A stretch of DNA of 64,000 nt from Luteococcus sp052116585. GTDB taxonomy: Bacteria > Actinomycetota > Actinomycetes > Propionibacteriales > Propionibacteriaceae. Positions within the stretch are counted from its first letter, which is position 1. Each line of letters starts with the position of its first letter. A program made the position numbers and the translations under genes. Shown piece after piece: positions 1 through 8,411 of the stretch. The notes beneath the pieces are model-generated. The model did no database searches, had not been told where the DNA came from, and worked only from the letters and a program-made list of their open reading frames with translations. Location of the stretch: the NCBI RefSeq assembly GCF_052116585.1, contig NZ_JBQKKT010000014.1, positions 11,764 through 75,763 of the forward strand. The letters run 5' to 3'.

Positions 1-2883
1 CTTGCCCTTGGCCGTGTAGGTCACCACCAGCTGGTCGCCGGGCTGGGCCTGGTCCACCCAGAAGGCGAAGTCCTTGGCCTGGGCCCGGGACTTGATGACC
101 GGGGTGGGCAGCGGCAGGCACTCCTGGGTGGTCGTGATGGAGACGCGAGTCTCCTCCATCGCCTGCCCGTTGCGCACCACGACGGCCGTTGCATCGGTCC
201 AGGTGGGCTTGCTGCCACTCCACCATCCGGCCTCGGTGATGCCAACGGTGGTGTACTGGGCGCTGCCATTCCAGTGACCGTCGATGCGCAGCTGGTCGCC
301 CTCGGCGAAGTCGGCGACCTTGAAGCCGAACGAGTCGCAGGACTGGTAGGACGAGAGCACTGGAGTCGGGGCCGGCGCGGGAGTGGCAGAGCCGATGCCC
401 ACCAGCACCGGGTCGTGGTCGCTGGAGGCGTACGGAGTCGGCTGGTAGAAGTCCACCACGTTGTAGTTGCGACGCGAGTACTGCATGGCCACGGACTCGT
501 CGCCATTGATGTTCAGGTCGTCAGCGCCCGTGACCAGAGCCAGGGCCTCCTCGTTCGCCAAGGCATGGTCCAAGGAGCCCAGGCGACCCCCGAACTGGTA
601 GCTCGTCGACTCGGGGTTGAACGTACGGACCAGGTCCGTGAAGCCCGCCTCCTCCAGGATCTGGATGGGGGTCTCCTCGGTGTAGGCGTTGAAGTCGCCA
701 ATCAGGAAGACCGGCTCGCCCGGCCACATCTGCTCGGTCCAGGCCGCCAGATCACGGGCCTGCTCCTCACGCGACGGGTTCGACAGCCCCTGGCCGGTGC
801 CATCATCCTCGCCGGAACCCTTGCTCTTGAAGTGGTTGGCGATGGCCACGAACTGCTGGCCCGTGGCAATCGCCTCGAACTTCTGGCCCAGCGGCTGGCG
901 GGCATTGGCGAAGTCCGGGCTGTCCAGGATCACCGAGGCGTCCACCGGCTTGACCACGGCGGGCTTGTAGATGAAGGCAGTACGGATGACGTCCTCGCTG
1001 GCCGGGAGGATCGTCGGGCTGGGCACGTAGGCGTAGGTGCCGGCTCCGACCTTGGCATTGAGGGCCTCGACGAGTGCCTTCACCGAGGCATCGCGGTCGT
1101 GGTTGAAACGGGCGGAGTTCTCCACCTCCATCAGGCCAACGACGTCGGCGTCGAGCATCTCCAGGGCGGCAACGATCTTGGCCTGCTGGTCCTCGAAGGC
1201 GCTCTGGGTATAGGCGCCACGCACGGTGCAGCCATTGGCGCCCACCGGGTTGCCGTCCTTGTCCTTGTAGGACGCGCAACCAGTCTCGTCCTGGCCCAGG
1301 TCGGTGAAGTAGTTCAGCACGTTCATGGCACCGAGCTTCACGTCGCCCCCCACAGCCGGAGCGGCGGTGGGACGGTCATTCTCGGTGGTCACCGGGTCGT
1401 TCTCGTCGGTGGCGCCGACGATCTGGTCCACCGGCTGATAGTTCCACTGGAAGCGGTAGTCCAGGATGACGGGCTTGGCGAAGGTCACCTGCGAGTCGGT
1501 GCGCATCGGCTCGTCCTGGCTGAGGTACGGCAGCGGGCTCTGCTTGGCGGTGGCATTGCGCATGTAGTCCCAGCTGGAACCGTCGTCCAGGGTGATGTAC
1601 TTCTTGGCCTGCTCGGACTCGAAGGCCGCGGCCTCGGAGGGGGCCACGCGATCGGTGGCGGTCCACAGCGGCTGGTCACCGAAGGCCAGACCGACCTGGC
1701 CGTAGTTGTTCAGGTTGTAGTTGTTGGTGATCGTGTAGGTGCCCTGGGGCAGCACGAGCATGCCCTCGTAGGCCTCCTTGTCGGCATCCGAGACCGGCAG
1801 CGTGGCCAGCTCGGTGGGCTGCACGGGAGCGCAGTCGGTGGCCGCGGTCAGCACCGGCTTGGTGAGCTGGGTGAGGCCGTTGTACTCGGCGGGGATACCC
1901 GTGACCGTGTAGCACTCCCCCGGCTTCGCGGTGGGAGCGGTGCCGGTGTAGACGAAGATGCCGTCGGAGGCCTCGCCGGCGGCCTTCGCGGTGCCGCCGG
2001 TGCCCGGGGTCTGCAGGTAGAAGCCGTTGAAGCCACCGGTCGGGTAGCTGGCCGTGACCACGCCCTGGGTGGTGACCGTCTGCCCGGCCAGCGGGGTGGC
2101 GTCTCCGGTGCCCTGGATCTGGGCGATGGTGACGGGGGCGTTCGGTGTCGGCTCGACGCTGGGCGTGGGATCAACACTGGGCGTGGGATCAACACTGGGC
2201 GTGGGATCAACACTGGGCGTGGGATCAACACTGGGCGTGGGATCGACACTGGGGCTCGGCGTCGGGTCGACGGGGCTGACGGCGCCCTGGTTCTGGGGCT
2301 GTGGGGCGCCAGTGACGAAGTCGGCGCTGTTCACGTCGGTATCGGTGCCATTGGTGCGGCTGATCGAGGTGGTGTTCGACGGGGCCTTCGCGGCGGCGCC
2401 CTCCACCTTGGTGGCCGTGCCGTAGCCGACCAGGTCGACGGTCGCGCCGTCAGCGCCCTTGAGCTCGACGGTGCCGGCGGTGGCACTCATGGCCGCGGTG
2501 CAGGTGACGTCGGGGGTGGGCAGCGGCTCGGTGCCGGCGGCGCCCTTGGCCTGCTGCACCAGGAAGTGTGCGCCCGGGGCAACGGAGCCGCTCAGGTTGC
2601 AGGTGTTGCCGAGGTTGCCGGCGGCCGAGTAGTACAGCACCTGCCAGCCAGTGAGGTCGATGGCGGAAGTGGTGCCGTTGAAGAGCTCGACGAAGTCGTG
2701 GGTGAGGGTGGCGCCGGAGTTGCCTCCGCCGCCGTAGACCTCATTGATGACGAGGTGGTCGTCGGCAGCGTGCGCGGGCAGGGCGGCCAGACCGGTGGCG
2801 ACGAGGCCCAGACCGAGCGCCCCGGCCACGGCGCCGCGGCGCCAGGCAGTGGAACGGCCACTGGGAGCGGGATGGGTGGACAT
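1..2883 (-). CDS. ExeM/NucH-type secreted endonuclease, 3' end outside window
   Basis: Large secreted protein, 961 codons visible and still open at the window edge. The N-terminus (about residues 1-40) is a signal peptide ending AHA. A lamin-tail domain follows (about 41-190, beginning DHLVINEVYGGGGNSG), then a PTPSVD repeat linker (about 206-245), an OB-fold-like region, and an endonuclease/exonuclease/phosphatase domain (about 510-830) with KLGAMNVLNYFTD, GLMEVEN, GDFNAY and the terminal SDHDPV. This order is that of the ExeM/NucH extracellular nuclease family, which degrades DNA outside the cell. Further beta-type repeats after residue 830 run off the edge, so a C-terminal anchor cannot be judged. 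The ATG at 2883 is the only start that gives a complete signal peptide. Confidence 0.88.
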   Translation of the reverse strand, partial: MSTHPAPSGRSTAWRRGAVAGALGLGLVATGLAALPAHAADDHLVINEVYGGGGNSGATLTHDFVELFNGTTSAIDLTGWQVLYYSAAGNLGNTCNLSGSVAPGAHFLVQQAKGAAGTEPLPTPDVTCTAAMSATAGTVELKGADGATVDLVGYGTATKVEGAAAKAPSNTTSISRTNGTDTDVNSADFVTGAPQPQNQGAVSPVDPTPSPSVDPTPSVDPTPSVDPTPSVDPTPSVDPTPSVEPTPNAPVTIAQIQGTGDATPLAGQTVTTQGVVTASYPTGGFNGFYLQTPGTGGTAKAAGEASDGIFVYTGTAPTAKPGECYTVTGIPAEYNGLTQLTKPVLTAATDCAPVQPTELATLPVSDADKEAYEGMLVLPQGTYTITNNYNLNNYGQVGLAFGDQPLWTATDRVAPSEAAAFESEQAKKYITLDDGSSWDYMRNATAKQSPLPYLSQDEPMRTDSQVTFAKPVILDYRFQWNYQPVDQIVGATDENDPVTTENDRPTAAPAVGGDVKLGAMNVLNYFTDLGQDETGCASYKDKDGNPVGANGCTVRGAYTQSAFEDQQAKIVAALEMLDADVVGLMEVENSARFNHDRDASVKALVEALNAKVGAGTYAYVPSPTILPASEDVIRTAFIYKPAVVKPVDASVILDSPDFANARQPLGQKFEAIATGQQFVAIANHFKSKGSGEDDGTGQGLSNPSREEQARDLAAWTEQMWPGEPVFLIGDFNAYTEETPIQILEEAGFTDLVRTFNPESTSYQFGGRLGSLDHALANEEALALVTGADDLNINGDESVAMQYSRRNYNVVDFYQPTPYASSDHDPVLVGIGSATPAPAPTPVLSSYQSCDSFGFKVADFAEGDQLRIDGHWNGSAQYTTVGITEAGWWSGSKPTWTDATAVVVRNGQAMEETRVSITTTQECLPLPTPVIKSRAQAKDFAFWVDQAQPGDQLVVTYTAKGK
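2155..2270 (-). repeat. 18-bp tandem repeat encoding PTPSVD hexapeptides
   Basis: The plus-strand unit GGGCGTGGGATCAACACT occurs from 2161 in five head-to-tail copies, the last with one change, flanked by degenerate copies. It is in frame in the nuclease gene and encodes a Pro/Ser/Asp linker between the lamin-tail and OB-fold regions. Near-identical copies suggest recent expansion. Confidence 0.95.
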
Positions 2884-3066
2884 GTGGGTTCTCCAGTGGG
2901 TGTGGGGATCGCTGAGATGGCAAGTGCCGCCATCACGCTACTCATCCACTTCCACCATGTGGGACAGCTGAGCGAGGAGTCCATGCACAGTTCATTCACT
3001 TGTCACCCCTGAACCGGACGGGACGACCCTGCCGAACCCCTGGCCCGCGCTTCCCTCCTCCGGCTC

Positions 3067-4356
3067 TCAGAAGACCGCGACCGGACTGAACAGGTCAGCA
3101 ATGATCAGCACGATGCCCGCCAGGAACAGGAAACCACCCACCAGGTAGGCCACCGGCAACAACTTGGCCGTGTCCACCGGGCCGGGGTCGGATCGGCCGA
3201 ATGCGCGAGCGACGGCACGTCGCAGCCCCTCGTAGAGTGCCCCGGCGATGTGGCCGCCATCGAGCGGGGGCAGCGGGACACAGTTCAGCAGGCAGACGAA
3301 CAGGTTGAGCGAACCGAGCATCGCGAACCAAGAGGCGATCTTGTCGTCCGGGGCCATCTGCCCATTCCCGGCGATCTCACCGGCCACCCGGCTGGCCCCG
3401 ACGATCGAGATCGGTCCGTTCTCGTCACGGCCTTGCCCCGTCACGAGGTCGGCACCGACATTCCACACCTTCACCGGGAAGCGGGCCAAGGCGGTCACGG
3501 ACTGCTTGGTTTGCATCCACACGTCGCCAGCCGTGGTTCCCACGCCGCCCCGGACCAGCTCATGCGCCGGCGTGACGCCGAGGAATCCCACCTCGACCGT
3601 CCGGGCCGGATCCAGCCGATCCGCCATGCCCGTCACGATGGTGTTCACCACTGGCAGCGTCAGCTGCTGGCCATCTCGTTCGACCACCAGCCGCGCTGAG
3701 CCTGCACCATTGGCCCGGATCGAGGCCGACAGCTCATTCCAGTCGCCGGGACGCTCACCGTTGAAGGAGACGATCCGATCACCCACCTGCACACCGGCGG
3801 CCTTGGCCGGGGACGCCGGATCCGCGTCGGTGCACGTCTTCACCTCCCGACTCGCGGGAACGACGCACTCACTGACCTGGGCCGCGACCATCTGGGGACG
3901 GTACTGCCCGTGCACCAGGTTGATGCCCAGGAAGATGAGGAAGGCGAGCAACAGGTTCATGGCGGGCCCACCGGCCATCACGATCACCTTCTGCCAGACG
4001 GGCTTCTGGTGGAACAGGCGTCCGTCGTCGGCGCTCGTGATGTCCTCGTACTCGTAGTCGCGAGCCTCATCGGCCAGTCTCGCGACCGGACCGCGCGACT
4101 CGGCCTGACCCGGGCGACGAGGCGGGTACATCCCGACCATCCGCACATAGCCGCCCAGCGGAATCGCCTTGATCCCGTAGTGGGTCTCTCCCCGACGCAC
4201 CTGCCAGACCGTGCGCCCGAAGCCGACGAAGTACTGCGTCACCTTCACCCCGAAGAGCTTCGCCGGCAGCAGATGGCCCACCTCGTGCAGGGCGATCGAC
4301 GCCATGACCAGCCCGAAGAAGAGCAGCGCCGCCACGACGCTGACCAGCAGGGTCAT
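3067..4356 (-). CDS. rip: RIP zinc metalloprotease (site-2 protease)
   Basis: Intramembrane metalloprotease of 429 residues that cleaves membrane-anchored anti-sigma factors and similar substrates. The first transmembrane segment carries the zinc motif HEVGH at residues 24-28. A PDZ domain lies at about 150-235, and the second active-site segment near residue 365 reads NCVPLPPLDGG, supplying the LDG aspartate. The last segment is hydrophobic. The ATG overlaps the stop codon of the upstream dxr gene by 4 nt, as in the usual actinobacterial dxr-rip pair, so the two are translationally coupled. Confidence 0.95.
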   Translation of the reverse strand: MTLLVSVVAALLFFGLVMASIALHEVGHLLPAKLFGVKVTQYFVGFGRTVWQVRRGETHYGIKAIPLGGYVRMVGMYPPRRPGQAESRGPVARLADEARDYEYEDITSADDGRLFHQKPVWQKVIVMAGGPAMNLLLAFLIFLGINLVHGQYRPQMVAAQVSECVVPASREVKTCTDADPASPAKAAGVQVGDRIVSFNGERPGDWNELSASIRANGAGSARLVVERDGQQLTLPVVNTIVTGMADRLDPARTVEVGFLGVTPAHELVRGGVGTTAGDVWMQTKQSVTALARFPVKVWNVGADLVTGQGRDENGPISIVGASRVAGEIAGNGQMAPDDKIASWFAMLGSLNLFVCLLNCVPLPPLDGGHIAGALYEGLRRAVARAFGRSDPGPVDTAKLLPVAYLVGGFLFLAGIVLIIADLFSPVAVF

Positions 4357-5588
4357 GCGCCGCAGACCTCCGCGGCACGCTTGCGCGCCCAGGTGTCCAC
4401 CGCCAGGACGGCCTCAACCGTCATGTCGTCATCGGTGAGGTATCCACCCTGCTCTCCAGCCAGCGCAATGTGCTCGTCCACCACGGCCGTGACCGTGTCC
4501 ACGATGTCGAGGAAGCCGATCCTCCCGTCGCAGAAGGCGTCCACACACACCTCGTTGGCGGCATTGAAGACGGCCGGGGCTGAGCCGGAGAGCTTGCCAC
4601 AGCGCCGGGCGAGCTCGATCGCGGGAAAGGCCTCGTTGTCGACGGGCTCGAAGTGCCAACTCACGGGTGCGGTCCAGTCATTGGGCTGGGAGGCGCCCTC
4701 GACGCGCTCGGGCCAGGCCAGTCCCAGGGCAATCGGCAGCTTCATGTCGGGAGGGCTCGCCTGGGCAATCGTCGCGCCGTCGTGGAATTCCACCATCGAA
4801 TGCACGATCGACCCCGGATGCACCACCACCGTGATGTCGTCCAGGTCCACGTCGTACAGCAGAGCAGCCTCCAGCAGCTCAAGGCCCTTGTTCATCAGCG
4901 TCGAGGAATTGATGGTCACCACCCGTCCCATGTTCCAGCTGGGGTGCGCAAGCGCCTGCTCGGGCGTGACATCCACCAGTTCCTCGCGGCGCCTGCCCCG
5001 GAAGGGTCCGCCGGAGCATGTCAGGATGAGTCGTCGCACCTCATCTGCCCGTCCGGCGCGAAGGCACTGGGCAAAAGCCGAGTGCTCGGAGTCAACCGCG
5101 ACGATCCGTCCAGGCGCCGCAGCCTCGGTCACCAGGCGCCCGCCGATCACCAGGGACTCCTTGTTGGCCAGGGCCAAGGTGGTGCCCGCCTGGAGCGTCG
5201 CCAGCGTGGGGCGCAGTCCGGCTGCACCCGTGATGCCGTTCAGGACGACGTCGCACGGCAGCGCCGCCAACTCGGTTGCAGCGTCGGGGCCGAGCAGGAT
5301 GCGAGGCAGTCGGAACTCACCCTCACTCCATCCGCGCTTCTTGGCCTCCGCATAGAGCGCGAGCTGCAGGTCCTGCCCGGCGGTCGCCCTGGCGAGGGCC
5401 ACCACCTCGGGCTGGAAGTCGATCACCTGGGCAGCCAGCAACGCGATGTCCGAGCCGCCGGCCGCCAGACCCAGGACTCGGAAGCGTTCCCGCCGGGTCG
5501 AGATGACCTCGAGGGCCTGGGTGCCAATCGACCCGGTGCTGCCAAGAATGACCACATTGCGCGCTTGTTCGTCTGCCACGTGAGTCAT
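4353..5588 (-). CDS. dxr: 1-deoxy-D-xylulose 5-phosphate reductoisomerase
   Basis: Second enzyme of the MEP isoprenoid pathway, converting DXP to MEP with NADPH. The Rossmann motif GSTGSIGTQAL is close to the start. Substrate and metal motifs are VDSEHSAF, CSGGPFRGR and HPSWNMGRVVTINSST. Length (411 aa from this ATG) fits the family. The longer open frame to 5723 adds an unconserved Arg-rich stretch and was not used. An in-frame GTG at 5582 has AGGA about 8 nt upstream and is a real alternative start. The gene overlaps rip by 4 nt. Confidence 0.95.
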   Translation of the reverse strand: MTHVADEQARNVVILGSTGSIGTQALEVISTRRERFRVLGLAAGGSDIALLAAQVIDFQPEVVALARATAGQDLQLALYAEAKKRGWSEGEFRLPRILLGPDAATELAALPCDVVLNGITGAAGLRPTLATLQAGTTLALANKESLVIGGRLVTEAAAPGRIVAVDSEHSAFAQCLRAGRADEVRRLILTCSGGPFRGRRREELVDVTPEQALAHPSWNMGRVVTINSSTLMNKGLELLEAALLYDVDLDDITVVVHPGSIVHSMVEFHDGATIAQASPPDMKLPIALGLAWPERVEGASQPNDWTAPVSWHFEPVDNEAFPAIELARRCGKLSGSAPAVFNAANEVCVDAFCDGRIGFLDIVDTVTAVVDEHIALAGEQGGYLTDDDMTVEAVLAVDTWARKRAAEVCGA

Positions 5589-5673
5589 CCTGACACAGGG
5601 TCCTGACACTTCCGGCTCGCGGCGAGCCTCATGGCCGCGAACGGCGCGGGCCCGGATGGCTCGTCGGGCAGAA

Positions 5674-6568
5674 TCAGATCTGCCCAGCTTCCCGGACACG
5701 CTCGGCCAGGCTACGCAGCTCATTCGTGACCTTCTCCGGCGCGGCCATCATCACGTTGTGCCCGGCACGCGGCACCACGACGTGACGACACCCGAGGGCA
5801 CGCGCGATGGCCGCGCTGTCAGCGGGCGGCACCACCAGGCCTGCACTGCCGTTGACCACCACCGCGGGGAGGTCAACATAGGCGCTGATCGCGGCCTCCC
5901 GATCGTGGTCACCGAGAGTCGGCAGGAAGGCCCCCATCGTGGCAAAACCAGCCTCCCCCGCCATCACCCCCGTCAGCCGCACGTCCTGCCGCGACGTGCC
6001 CCGGCCACAGCACGTCAGGTACAGAGCAGAGTCCAGTACCGGCCCGAGCCGCTCCACGGCTCGCCAGCTGTTCGACCACCCGGCCAGTGCGCCGAAGACC
6101 CGGACGGCCGAGGCCTGTGCCAGATGTGCCGTGCGTTCCCCCCAGACCGAAGGAGCCCAACCCGGCGCTGCTCGTCGAGGTGGCGACGAAGGCGACTGCC
6201 CTCACCCGGCCCCGGACCAGTTCATGGTGCCGTTGGGCAAGAGCCATCAGGGCCATGCCTCCCATGGAGTGCCCAGCGAGCACCAGCGGTCCTGCCGTGC
6301 AGTGCGTCAGGATCTCGGCAAGGTCATCCGCCACCCGGTCGATCGTGCAGGTCTCCACGGGCGGTTGCGCGGACCGTCCATGGCCGCGCAGATCCCACAC
6401 GAGCACTCGAAAACCCTCTGCCGCGAGCGCCTTGCGCTGAGCATGCCAGCACCGACTGGCCTGCGCATAGCCGTGGGTGAGGACCAGGGTCACGGGGGCA
6501 TCCTGCGGCCCCTCGCACTCCAGGTGCAGCTCCACCCCGTCGTCGGTGGTGTACGTCGACTCGGCCAT
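5674..6568 (-). pseudogene. Alpha/beta hydrolase, frameshifted and lacking the catalytic acid
   Basis: An alpha/beta hydrolase split over two frames. The first part (from ATG 6568) has the oxyanion motif HGY and the nucleophile elbow GHSMGG. Translation then leaves frame at a run of six C (6138-6143); reading five restores GLGERTAHLAQASAVRVFG and joins the second part ending in AGHNVMM, which supplies the histidine. The strand that normally carries the acid reads NGSAGLVVPP, with Gly where GxxDxxxP enzymes have Asp (codon GGC). The gene may be decayed, or the frameshift may be a consensus error over a real but divergent enzyme. It starts as a leaderless transcript (TAGACT, six bases, ATG). 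Confidence 0.8.
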
Positions 6569-6574
6569 GCCCTG

Positions 6575-6580
6575 AGTCTA
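6575..6580 (-). promoter_or_regulatory. -10 box of a leaderless transcript (hydrolase gene)
   Basis: TAGACT on the minus strand, exactly six bases before ATG 6568. On the plus strand TAGGCT (6579-6584) overlaps it and is a plausible -10 for the divergent LOG gene, which has a short leader and a GGAGA Shine-Dalgarno. Confidence 0.6.
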
Positions 6581-6613
6581 GGCTTGGCCACCAGATTGAT
6601 TGGAGAACCAGCG

Positions 6614-7717
6614 ATGATGACCCAGGCGCACGAGATCGAGACCCTGGAGGCCTTTGACCGGCACTGTGCCGCCGGGCTCTCCCTGAGCCGTTGCATCCTG
6701 CAGTCCCTGGACCTGACGGGCCGTGGCGCTGTGCTGGCTGACACCGACGTGCACGGGGCCATCTTCCTGGGCTGTCACCTGCCGCAGGGCAGCGAGGTGG
6801 CCTTGCGACACCGTGGCGCCCTCATCTTTCCCCGCCTCCCCAGTCTGCCCTTCAACCCCTACCAGCCCCACCTCTACGAGGCAGAGGAGCTCTTCGACGC
6901 GATCGTCCGGGGAGAACCCCATGACGGGGCCCTCGACGCAAGGATCTATGCCTGGCACCAGGCCCAGGGGCCGCAGCCATCGCTGGGCGCCACGCTGGCC
7001 ACGAGTCTGCACGACCACTCGATCAGCGATGCCCTCGACGAGTGGTGTCACTCCCACCCGTCGGACCGGGCCATCGGGATCATGGGCGGACACGCGGCGG
7101 CACGTGGCACCGACGAGTTCCGGGCCGCAGCGAGACTGGCCGGCAGCCTGACGCGCGCTGGACGGCTCGTGATGACGGGCGGTGGCCCCGGAGCAATGGA
7201 GGCAGCAAACCTGGGCGCCTATCTGGCCCACCAACCGGAAGTGCTCGACGAGGCGATCGACATCCTCACGGCGGGTGGCGATTTCCGCGATGACATCACC
7301 AGCTGGGCCCGCGCCACGTTCGAGGTGCGCAGCAGGTGGCAGGCAAGCGGTGAGTCCGTGGGCATTCCCACCTGGTTCTACGGCCACGAGCCGCCCAACG
7401 GTTTCGCCAGCGTGATTGCCAAGTACTTCTCCAATGCGATCCGCGAGGACACCCTCCTGCAGCGCTGCCGGGGAGGAATCGTCTATCTGCACGGAGCAGC
7501 GGGCACGGTCCAGGAGATCTTCCAGGCCGCGACGGGCAACTACTACGCCGCCGACGGTGAGCCAACCACTCCGATGGTCTTGGTTGGGCGAGAGCACTGG
7601 ACCCACACACTGCCGGCCTGGCCACTGCTGGAGGCACTCGGCCGCGACCGCGCGATGGGAACTCGTCTCCACCTGGTGGACGACATCGAGGAGGCCGTGG
7701 AGGTCCTCCTCGGTTGA
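6614..7717 (+). CDS. LOG-family (lysine decarboxylase-like) nucleotide-binding protein
   Basis: 367-residue protein with a C-terminal LOG-type Rossmann domain: IGIMGGHAAARG, then TGGGPGAMEAANLGAY, and YLHGAAGTVQE in place of the usual PGGxGTxxE. LOG enzymes release cytokinin-like bases or cleave nucleoside monophosphates. The N-terminal 150 residues are an extra domain rich in short pentapeptide-like stretches (SLSRCILQSLDLTGRGAV), making the protein about twice the size of a minimal LOG enzyme. The Glu of the catalytic motif is kept, so activity is plausible; the substrate is not predictable. ATG 6614 follows GGAGA by 7-8 nt. The stop codon begins a tandem repeat. Confidence 0.75.
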   Translation: MMTQAHEIETLEAFDRHCAAGLSLSRCILQSLDLTGRGAVLADTDVHGAIFLGCHLPQGSEVALRHRGALIFPRLPSLPFNPYQPHLYEAEELFDAIVRGEPHDGALDARIYAWHQAQGPQPSLGATLATSLHDHSISDALDEWCHSHPSDRAIGIMGGHAAARGTDEFRAAARLAGSLTRAGRLVMTGGGPGAMEAANLGAYLAHQPEVLDEAIDILTAGGDFRDDITSWARATFEVRSRWQASGESVGIPTWFYGHEPPNGFASVIAKYFSNAIREDTLLQRCRGGIVYLHGAAGTVQEIFQAATGNYYAADGEPTTPMVLVGREHWTHTLPAWPLLEALGRDRAMGTRLHLVDDIEEAVEVLLG

Positions 7718-7769
7718 TCGAGCCGGGTTGATCGAGCCGGGTTGATCGAGCCGGGTTGATCATGCTCGG
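7713..7769. repeat. 14-bp tandem repeat on the stop codon of the LOG gene
   Basis: GTTGATCGAGCCGG occurs three times without interruption (7713, 7727, 7741), followed by a degenerate fourth copy. The TGA stop of the LOG gene (7715-7717) is the TGA inside the first unit. The array lies in the convergent spacer before the response-regulator gene. Confidence 0.9.
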
Positions 7770-7787
7770 CCGGTGTCGCCCGGGTAC

Positions 7788-8411
7788 TCAGATCTGCAGG
7801 AGCCGGTAGAGGGTCAGTGCCAGTCCGGTTCGGTCCCGCTGCTCCAGTTTGCGCAGCAGCGCCGAGACGTGGTTCTTGACGGTTCCCTCCGACAGGTGCA
7901 TGGCCTCGGCGATCTCGCCATTGGTGGCGCCCTGGGCCACGCGCTCGGCGACGAGTCGCTCGGTGCGGGTCAGCACGGCAAGCGGATCCTCCCGGGACGT
8001 GCCGTGCCCGAGCGCAAGACGAGCCACCCGCGGGTCGATCACCAGCCCACCGGCCGCAACCTCACGCAGTGCCTCCGCCAGGCGATCGGTCGAGACATCC
8101 TTGAGCAGGAAACCGGCCGCACCTGCGGACATTGCTCCGGTGACCACGTCCTCGTCATCGAAGGTGGTCAGGACCACGGCAGGGAGGCCGGGATGCCCCT
8201 GGGCGAGATGACGCACCAGTTCGATACCGTCCATCACCGGCATCCGAGCATCCGTGAGGACCACGTCGACGGTCTGGGAGCGCAGCAGTACCAGGGCCTC
8301 ACGTCCGTCGGCGGCCTCGGCCACCACCTCCAGTCCATCCTCGGTCTCCAGCAACAACCGCAGGCCCCGGCGCAGCAGCTGCTGGTCGTCCACCAACAGG
8401 ATCCTGGTCAT
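7788..8411 (-). CDS. NarL/LuxR-type response regulator
   Basis: 207-residue two-component regulator. The receiver domain (1-120) has the acidic pair DD near the start, the phosphoacceptor in VVLTDARMP and the conserved Lys in LLKD. The C-terminal LuxR helix-turn-helix reads LTRTERLVAERVAQGATN then LSEGTVKNHVSALLRKL. It is the partner of the histidine kinase just upstream, whose stop codon it overlaps by 4 nt. The target genes are not known; the divergent CPBP protease gene beyond the kinase is a candidate by position only. Confidence 0.93.
   Translation of the reverse strand: MTRILLVDDQQLLRRGLRLLLETEDGLEVVAEAADGREALVLLRSQTVDVVLTDARMPVMDGIELVRHLAQGHPGLPAVVLTTFDDEDVVTGAMSAGAAGFLLKDVSTDRLAEALREVAAGGLVIDPRVARLALGHGTSREDPLAVLTRTERLVAERVAQGATNGEIAEAMHLSEGTVKNHVSALLRKLEQRDRTGLALTLYRLLQI

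Noticed and set aside
274..3012. A 912-codon open frame on the plus strand
   Set aside because: It is antisense to the ExeM/NucH gene, whose minus-strand reading has a signal peptide, lamin-tail and nuclease motifs. Long antisense frames are expected in high-GC coding DNA.
3910..5355. A 481-codon plus-strand frame across rip and dxr
   Set aside because: Low-complexity composition (His/Gln/Arg, then Ser/Thr) and antisense to clear enzymes on the minus strand.
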